IMG/VR virus record: IMGVR_UViG_3300034120_000956
Location: 1-23,966 of that record
Direction: 5' to 3' (one strand)
DNA length: 23,966 nt
Source of the DNA: a virus
The notes below the pieces were generated by a model. The model was not told where the DNA came from and searched no databases. It saw only the letters and a program-made list of their open reading frames with translations. The translations under genes were made by a program, and so were the position numbers. Positions 21,246-23,966 of this stretch are shown piece by piece (the stretch's first letter is position 1; each line of letters opens with the position of its first letter).

Positions 21246-21986
21246 TTATTTTTCTTCCAGGTAATCTTGGTTCAAGTCAGCTTTTTTTCTGCGACGTTGA
21301 AAAAGCTTCACTGCCATGTCAGCATGGTCAATGTTGGGGAAACGTGTGGGCAAACTGCGGCCACTGTGTCGTACTTCAAATCCGCGACCTTGATCGCCGT
21401 AGATTTCCAACACAGCACCATCTTCCATGGCCACTGTTTTGACTGGTTGTTCTGCTGCCACTGCTTGACTCATTACATTTTGATCAACGTCATGTGCCAG
21501 TTCCGAATCTTCAATGTCACTTTCGGGCAACACAGGATCTTGTGCAGGAGCAGGAGGTGCTACGCCAGCAGGTTCAGACTGAGTGGGATCTTCTTCAATT
21601 TCTTCTGTGGGATCTTCTATTTCAAGTTCTCGCTTGGCTTTGTGTACCAAAGCCTTGTCAATTTTGTTGCTGTCTTCTAGACGTTCCAGGTAATCTACAA
21701 AATCACGTTTGACTTTGCCCAACATGTCTTCTTCTACAGACTGCATGGTTTCTGCCAGGCTAGCCACACGAGGTTCTACACTGTCGCCCACAAACTCGCC
21801 TTTCATGGGATGAGCAGGGTCTCGTTTGCTTTTGAGTACAGGACTTATGTCACGTGGTTTGAACAAGGCTGGCAATTGTGGCACACCGCGTTGTTGTGCG
21901 TTAAGACCTGGCTTCACAGCAACTGGAGTAATCTTGCCTTCTACTGTGGCCAGTCGGTCCAGAATTGATCTAATGTCGTTGCTCAT
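21246..21986 (-). CDS. unknown acidic phage protein
   Basis: A 246-residue protein counted from the ATG at 21986, which overlaps the Dps-like stop (ATGA); a 12-codon upstream extension is not needed. N-terminus MSNDIRSILDRLATVEG, then TPVAVKPGLNAQQRGVPQLPALFKP, HPMKGEFVG, a helical SLAETMQSVEEDMLGKVKRDFVDYLERLE, a highly acidic Pro/Glu-rich linker (about 125-165), and a small globular C-terminus (DGAVLEIYGDQGRGFEVRHSG, then SLPTRFPNIDHADMAVKLFQRR). No family is recognised. It precedes the mosaic protein by one base, so the two are probably co-translated. Confidence 0.7.
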   Translation of the reverse strand: MSNDIRSILDRLATVEGKITPVAVKPGLNAQQRGVPQLPALFKPRDISPVLKSKRDPAHPMKGEFVGDSVEPRVASLAETMQSVEEDMLGKVKRDFVDYLERLEDSNKIDKALVHKAKRELEIEDPTEEIEEDPTQSEPAGVAPPAPAQDPVLPESDIEDSELAHDVDQNVMSQAVAAEQPVKTVAMEDGAVLEIYGDQGRGFEVRHSGRSLPTRFPNIDHADMAVKLFQRRRKKADLNQDYLEEK

Positions 21987-22423
21987 GCTCGTTGGTCTTT
22001 CAATAAACTCCTCATCATCCAACCGTGTTTGCCATGCTCGGTCAAGCGACCAGCCACAAAGTCAGCAATGCCTTGTTGATTTTCTTGTTCAGATTCAGCA
22101 AAGCATTGGTTAAGGAGTTCTACCATTTGACCATTGTTGGCCAGCAATTCTTCAATCATGAGTCGAGCACGTGGAATCTTTGTTTGTCCAGAAATAGCAG
22201 ACAGTTCTGTGTAGCGTTCAAAACTACCTGGAGTGTAATCACCTAGCACTCGGATGTATTCAGCGGTGGGATCAATTGCACTGTACACATCTTCGTAGAT
22301 ATTGCCAAAAAACTCGTGCAGTTGCACAAAGTCCGGCCCCTCCACGTTCCAGTGAAATTGCTGAGCTTTGATCACAAAGGCATATTCAGTTGCCAATAGA
22401 ATTTTTAAACTGTCCGCGAGCAT
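21983..22423 (-). CDS. dps: Dps-like ferritin-family protein
   Basis: A 146-residue protein matching the Dps ferroxidase pattern: QQFHWNVEGPDFVQLHEFF with His24 and His36, then SAIDPTAEYI with Asp51 and Glu55. The spacing (12, 15 and 4 residues) is that of the inter-subunit iron site of Dps proteins (H31, H43, D58, E62 in Listeria Dps). The acidic residue usually four after the second His is Gly40 here. The rest is a four-helix pattern ending in HGKHGWMMRSLLK. Dps oxidises Fe2+ with peroxide and can protect or bind DNA. AGGA precedes the ATG; it overlaps the previous small gene by 38 bases. A virion or intracellular role in the infected cell is open. Confidence 0.8.
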   Translation of the reverse strand: MLADSLKILLATEYAFVIKAQQFHWNVEGPDFVQLHEFFGNIYEDVYSAIDPTAEYIRVLGDYTPGSFERYTELSAISGQTKIPRARLMIEELLANNGQMVELLNQCFAESEQENQQGIADFVAGRLTEHGKHGWMMRSLLKDQRA

Positions 22424-22601
22424 TCTTGTTCCTTTTGTATTCCTTGGGCGTGTTAGGCGTAGGATCCGTGCTATATTTACCTGTTAACATAGATCCACCG
22501 TTTCTTGTTTGTACTCCTCCCAGTGGAGCCTCCACAGTGGCCACGCTGCCACTACTAGTGCCTCCCACAGATGCATTTTCCATTATTTCACGTATTCTCA
22601 T
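22386..22601 (-). CDS. small Ser/Thr/Gly-rich phage protein
   Basis: A 71-residue protein. The N-terminus MRIREIMENASVGGTSSGSVATV is followed by APLGGVQTRNGG and a Lys/Asn-rich tail (KEYKRNKNARGQFKNSIGN). AAGGA lies seven bases before the ATG. The ASxGxTSSGSVATV pattern recurs, in my recollection, in small proteins of T4-like aquatic phages; function unknown. It overlaps both neighbours (14 and 38 bases). Confidence 0.65.
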   Translation of the reverse strand: MRIREIMENASVGGTSSGSVATVEAPLGGVQTRNGGSMLTGKYSTDPTPNTPKEYKRNKNARGQFKNSIGN

Positions 22602-22878
22602 TGTTGATCCTTAGTGTGGCATTGTCCACGAATTCTGCTGTGCCATGATTGACCCTGGGGTTTGTGGCCACTAGCTGACCGCTACCATGCAGTTCATACC
22701 GTATATTGTAAACACCTGGCGGTGCGTCTATAGCAATAACTTCTTCAAGATATTGATCTTGCCATACAAAACTGCGTTCTGTGAACAACTCATTGTTTAC
22801 ATACAGTCGGTATATCGGCGGCGAATCTTGCCAATCGCAAAACACATCATACTGTACCTGAACACTTTGTGGTTTCAT
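22588..22878 (-). CDS. small beta-rich phage protein of unknown function
   Basis: A 96-residue protein with alternating strands: VQVQYDVFCDW, PIYRLYVNNELFTERSFVW, YLEEVIAIDAPPGVYNIRYEL and TAEFVDNATLRINNE. This resembles an immunoglobulin-like or carbohydrate-binding beta-sandwich, but no family is assigned. It lies between the GAGGN protein and the small Ser-rich protein in the leftward set. Confidence 0.65.
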   Translation of the reverse strand: MKPQSVQVQYDVFCDWQDSPPIYRLYVNNELFTERSFVWQDQYLEEVIAIDAPPGVYNIRYELHGSGQLVATNPRVNHGTAEFVDNATLRINNENT

Positions 22879-22885
22879 ATGGTAT

Positions 22886-23536
22886 TTAGCGGGTTATTTC
22901 TAATAGCTGTTGTCTAAAGTACGCAAATTCTTTGCTGTCAAAATAACTGCAAAAGTCCCGAACGCTGCGCTGTCTGCACAGTGCATATGCACGATGAACC
23001 TGTGCTGCATGTTCATACACATTGTCAAATCCAAATGTTGATACCAGTTGATTGTAAAAATCAACATCAAGCTCAGGGGCAAATATACAGTCAGCTTGCA
23101 GAAATTTAAAATTTGAATTTGCTTGTTTTTGAATGTGCTCAATGGTCTCTCGACGTTGGCGGATGTTGGCTCTAAATTGGTCTGGAGTAGATGAGTTTAG
23201 TCCAATATTGATGTGATAATAATGCGTCAACGGCAGTTCATAGTTTTCAAATGTGATAAACAACGAACGTTGATCTGCAATTTTAATCCAGTTTTTACAG
23301 TCATGAGAAATGTTTATTTGCCCATCTAGCATGGGACGATGGAACCATTCTTGTTGCAACCAAGTGTTCCAGGTTCGATTTTGTGTGTAAACGTTTTCAA
23401 GTATGAATTTTACTTTGCTGTCTGGGGATGTGTAATTGTTGAAAGGATCCTGATACCGGGAATCAAGAAACAGCAACCAACGCAGATGATTGCCGCCTGC
23501 GCCTTCGGGAAAAATGATATTACCGTGAAATGTCAT
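22886..23536 (-). CDS. unknown phage protein with a GAGGNHLRWLL N-terminal motif
   Basis: A 216-residue protein counted from the ATG at 23536. The open frame extends to 23749, but that part is the complement of the plus-strand gene and gives an implausible Val/Leu string. The N-terminus MTFHGNIIFPEGAGGNHLRWLLFLDS is a strand, a Gly-rich loop and a helix, like the phosphate-binding start of sulfotransferase-like or kinase-like proteins. Otherwise aromatic and His-rich with a helical C-terminus; no firm family. It is the most upstream leftward gene and is divergent to the secreted protein gene. Its composition looks AT-rich. Confidence 0.65.
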   Translation of the reverse strand: MTFHGNIIFPEGAGGNHLRWLLFLDSRYQDPFNNYTSPDSKVKFILENVYTQNRTWNTWLQQEWFHRPMLDGQINISHDCKNWIKIADQRSLFITFENYELPLTHYYHINIGLNSSTPDQFRANIRQRRETIEHIQKQANSNFKFLQADCIFAPELDVDFYNQLVSTFGFDNVYEHAAQVHRAYALCRQRSVRDFCSYFDSKEFAYFRQQLLEITR

Positions 23537-23621
23537 ACTTTTACTTAATCTATAATTACACCCACTATTTCTTTGCTCTAAAGCAATAAATATTAGGATA
23601 ATAATTATAAGGTGAGAAAAA
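23537..23621. promoter_or_regulatory. divergent promoter region
   Basis: An 85-base AT-rich gap between two divergent starts (23536 leftward, 23622 rightward). On the plus strand AATAAATA (23585-23592) fits the NATAAATA form of T4-type late promoters, about 30 bases before the ATG, and AAGGTGAG serves as ribosome binding site. On the minus strand TAATTATAGATTAAG precedes the leftward gene without a clear -35 or Shine-Dalgarno sequence. Confidence 0.45.
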
Positions 23622-23966
23622 ATGAAAACCAAAATTGCCATGGGCCTAGCCATCCTTGTGGTTACAGCCGCTGCTACAGCACAGACCACTAATACCAGTA
23701 CATCAAGTACCACAGGTGGTACAACCACCAACAACACTGCCTTGATCAACCAAGGCGGCTACACATCATCCAGCTTGGTTGATACCAACAGTACATCAAA
23801 CAGCACCAGTACCGTAACGTCAAACAGCAATACCAACAGCAATAGTACCAGTACTAGCGCAGCCACAGTCAACAGCACCAGTGCAAACACCAACAACAAC
23901 GTTAGCACCAGTGTCAACACCAACAACAACGTTAATTCTGGTACCAGCACTGTGAACAATAACAAC
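23622..23966 (+). CDS. secreted low-complexity Asn/Ser/Thr-rich protein (3' cut by window edge)
   Basis: The only plus-strand gene. 115 codons are visible, open to the edge. MKTKIAMGLAILVVTAAATAQTT is a textbook signal peptide (Lys-rich start, hydrophobic core, A-T-A before Q). The rest is almost only Asn, Ser and Thr with some Gly/Val, for example NTNNNVSTSV repeated with a 10-residue period near the end. AAGGTGAG precedes the ATG. Such a protein would be exported or surface-exposed; being low in charge and hydrophobics it is probably extended or fibrous. It could be a cell-surface or adhesion factor, or a host-derived gene. Function unknown. Confidence 0.7.
   Translation, partial: MKTKIAMGLAILVVTAAATAQTTNTSTSSTTGGTTTNNTALINQGGYTSSSLVDTNSTSNSTSTVTSNSNTNSNSTSTSAATVNSTSANTNNNVSTSVNTNNNVNSGTSTVNNNN
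23886..23934 (+). repeat. 30-base tandem repeat in the secreted protein gene
   Basis: AACACCAACAACAACGTTA occurs at 23886-23904 and exactly again at 23916-23934, a 30-base period that encodes NTNNNV plus four residues. The unit may continue beyond the window. Confidence 0.7.

Noticed and set aside
23537-23749. 71-residue N-terminal extension of the GAGGN protein, rich in Val/Leu/Ile
   Set aside because: It is the antisense of the signal-peptide gene on the plus strand and of the intergenic region; the string of hydrophobics is produced by Asn/Ser/Thr codons read backwards. The start at 23536 fits better.
23759-23965. Leu/Val-rich minus-strand reading frame at the right edge
   Set aside because: A pure antisense shadow of the Asn/Ser/Thr-rich gene.

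Overview
The window looks like part of the genome of an uncultured tailed phage of the T4 supergroup (myovirus type), probably aquatic. Evidence: a family B DNA polymerase with all exonuclease and polymerase motifs, a gp45-like sliding clamp, a small DsbA-like protein, many small phage proteins of unknown function, and leftward genes packed with ATGA or TAATG stop/start overlaps. Almost everything is on the minus strand. The exception is the right edge, where a plus-strand gene for a secreted, Asn/Ser/Thr-rich protein begins. No tRNA, rRNA, IS element or CRISPR array was seen.

Layout in the direction of transcription (right to left). (1) 23.5-18.7 kb: a GAGGN-motif protein, two small unknown proteins, a Dps-like ferritin, an unknown acidic protein, and an 835-residue mosaic protein built from modules joined by a repeated KQGVAEG linker. 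(2) 18.7-16.6 kb: a structured intergenic segment, an unknown 298-residue protein and an overlapping radical SAM enzyme. (3) 16.6-11.9 kb, replication: DsbA-like protein, DNA polymerase, a methyltransferase-like protein, sliding clamp. (4) 11.9-9.1 kb: a DpdA-like DNA 7-deazaguanine transglycosylase that overlaps the clamp gene, an unknown protein, a divergent T-fold (QueD-like) protein and a small protein. (5) 9.1-0.1 kb: a cassette of sugar enzymes (GT-B glycosyltransferase, GalE, a shortened DegT-type aminotransferase, a GT10-like protein, a GT2-type protein, a methyltransferase, an SGNH-like protein) interleaved with FolE, a HIT protein and QueD. (6) Left edge: the first 34 codons of QueE.

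How the genes fit together: FolE, QueD and QueE are the first three steps from GTP to 7-carboxy-7-deazaguanine, and DpdA is the enzyme type that exchanges guanine in DNA for a 7-deazaguanine. The phage therefore very likely carries a 7-deazaguanine DNA modification; QueC and any later step are not in view. The most striking observation is that DpdA carries near its C-terminus the segment FNALFDFE, almost identical to the FTSLFDFE that ends the DNA polymerase of the same phage. That position in T4/RB69 polymerase is the sliding-clamp-binding peptide. With the clamp gene directly upstream of and overlapping dpdA, this suggests that DpdA rides on the clamp and modifies DNA at or behind the fork. 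The second striking feature is the in-frame KQGVAEG repeat, present six times in one gene at intervals that are all multiples of three, joining otherwise unrelated modules. Functions were assigned by motif reading only; no database search was run.
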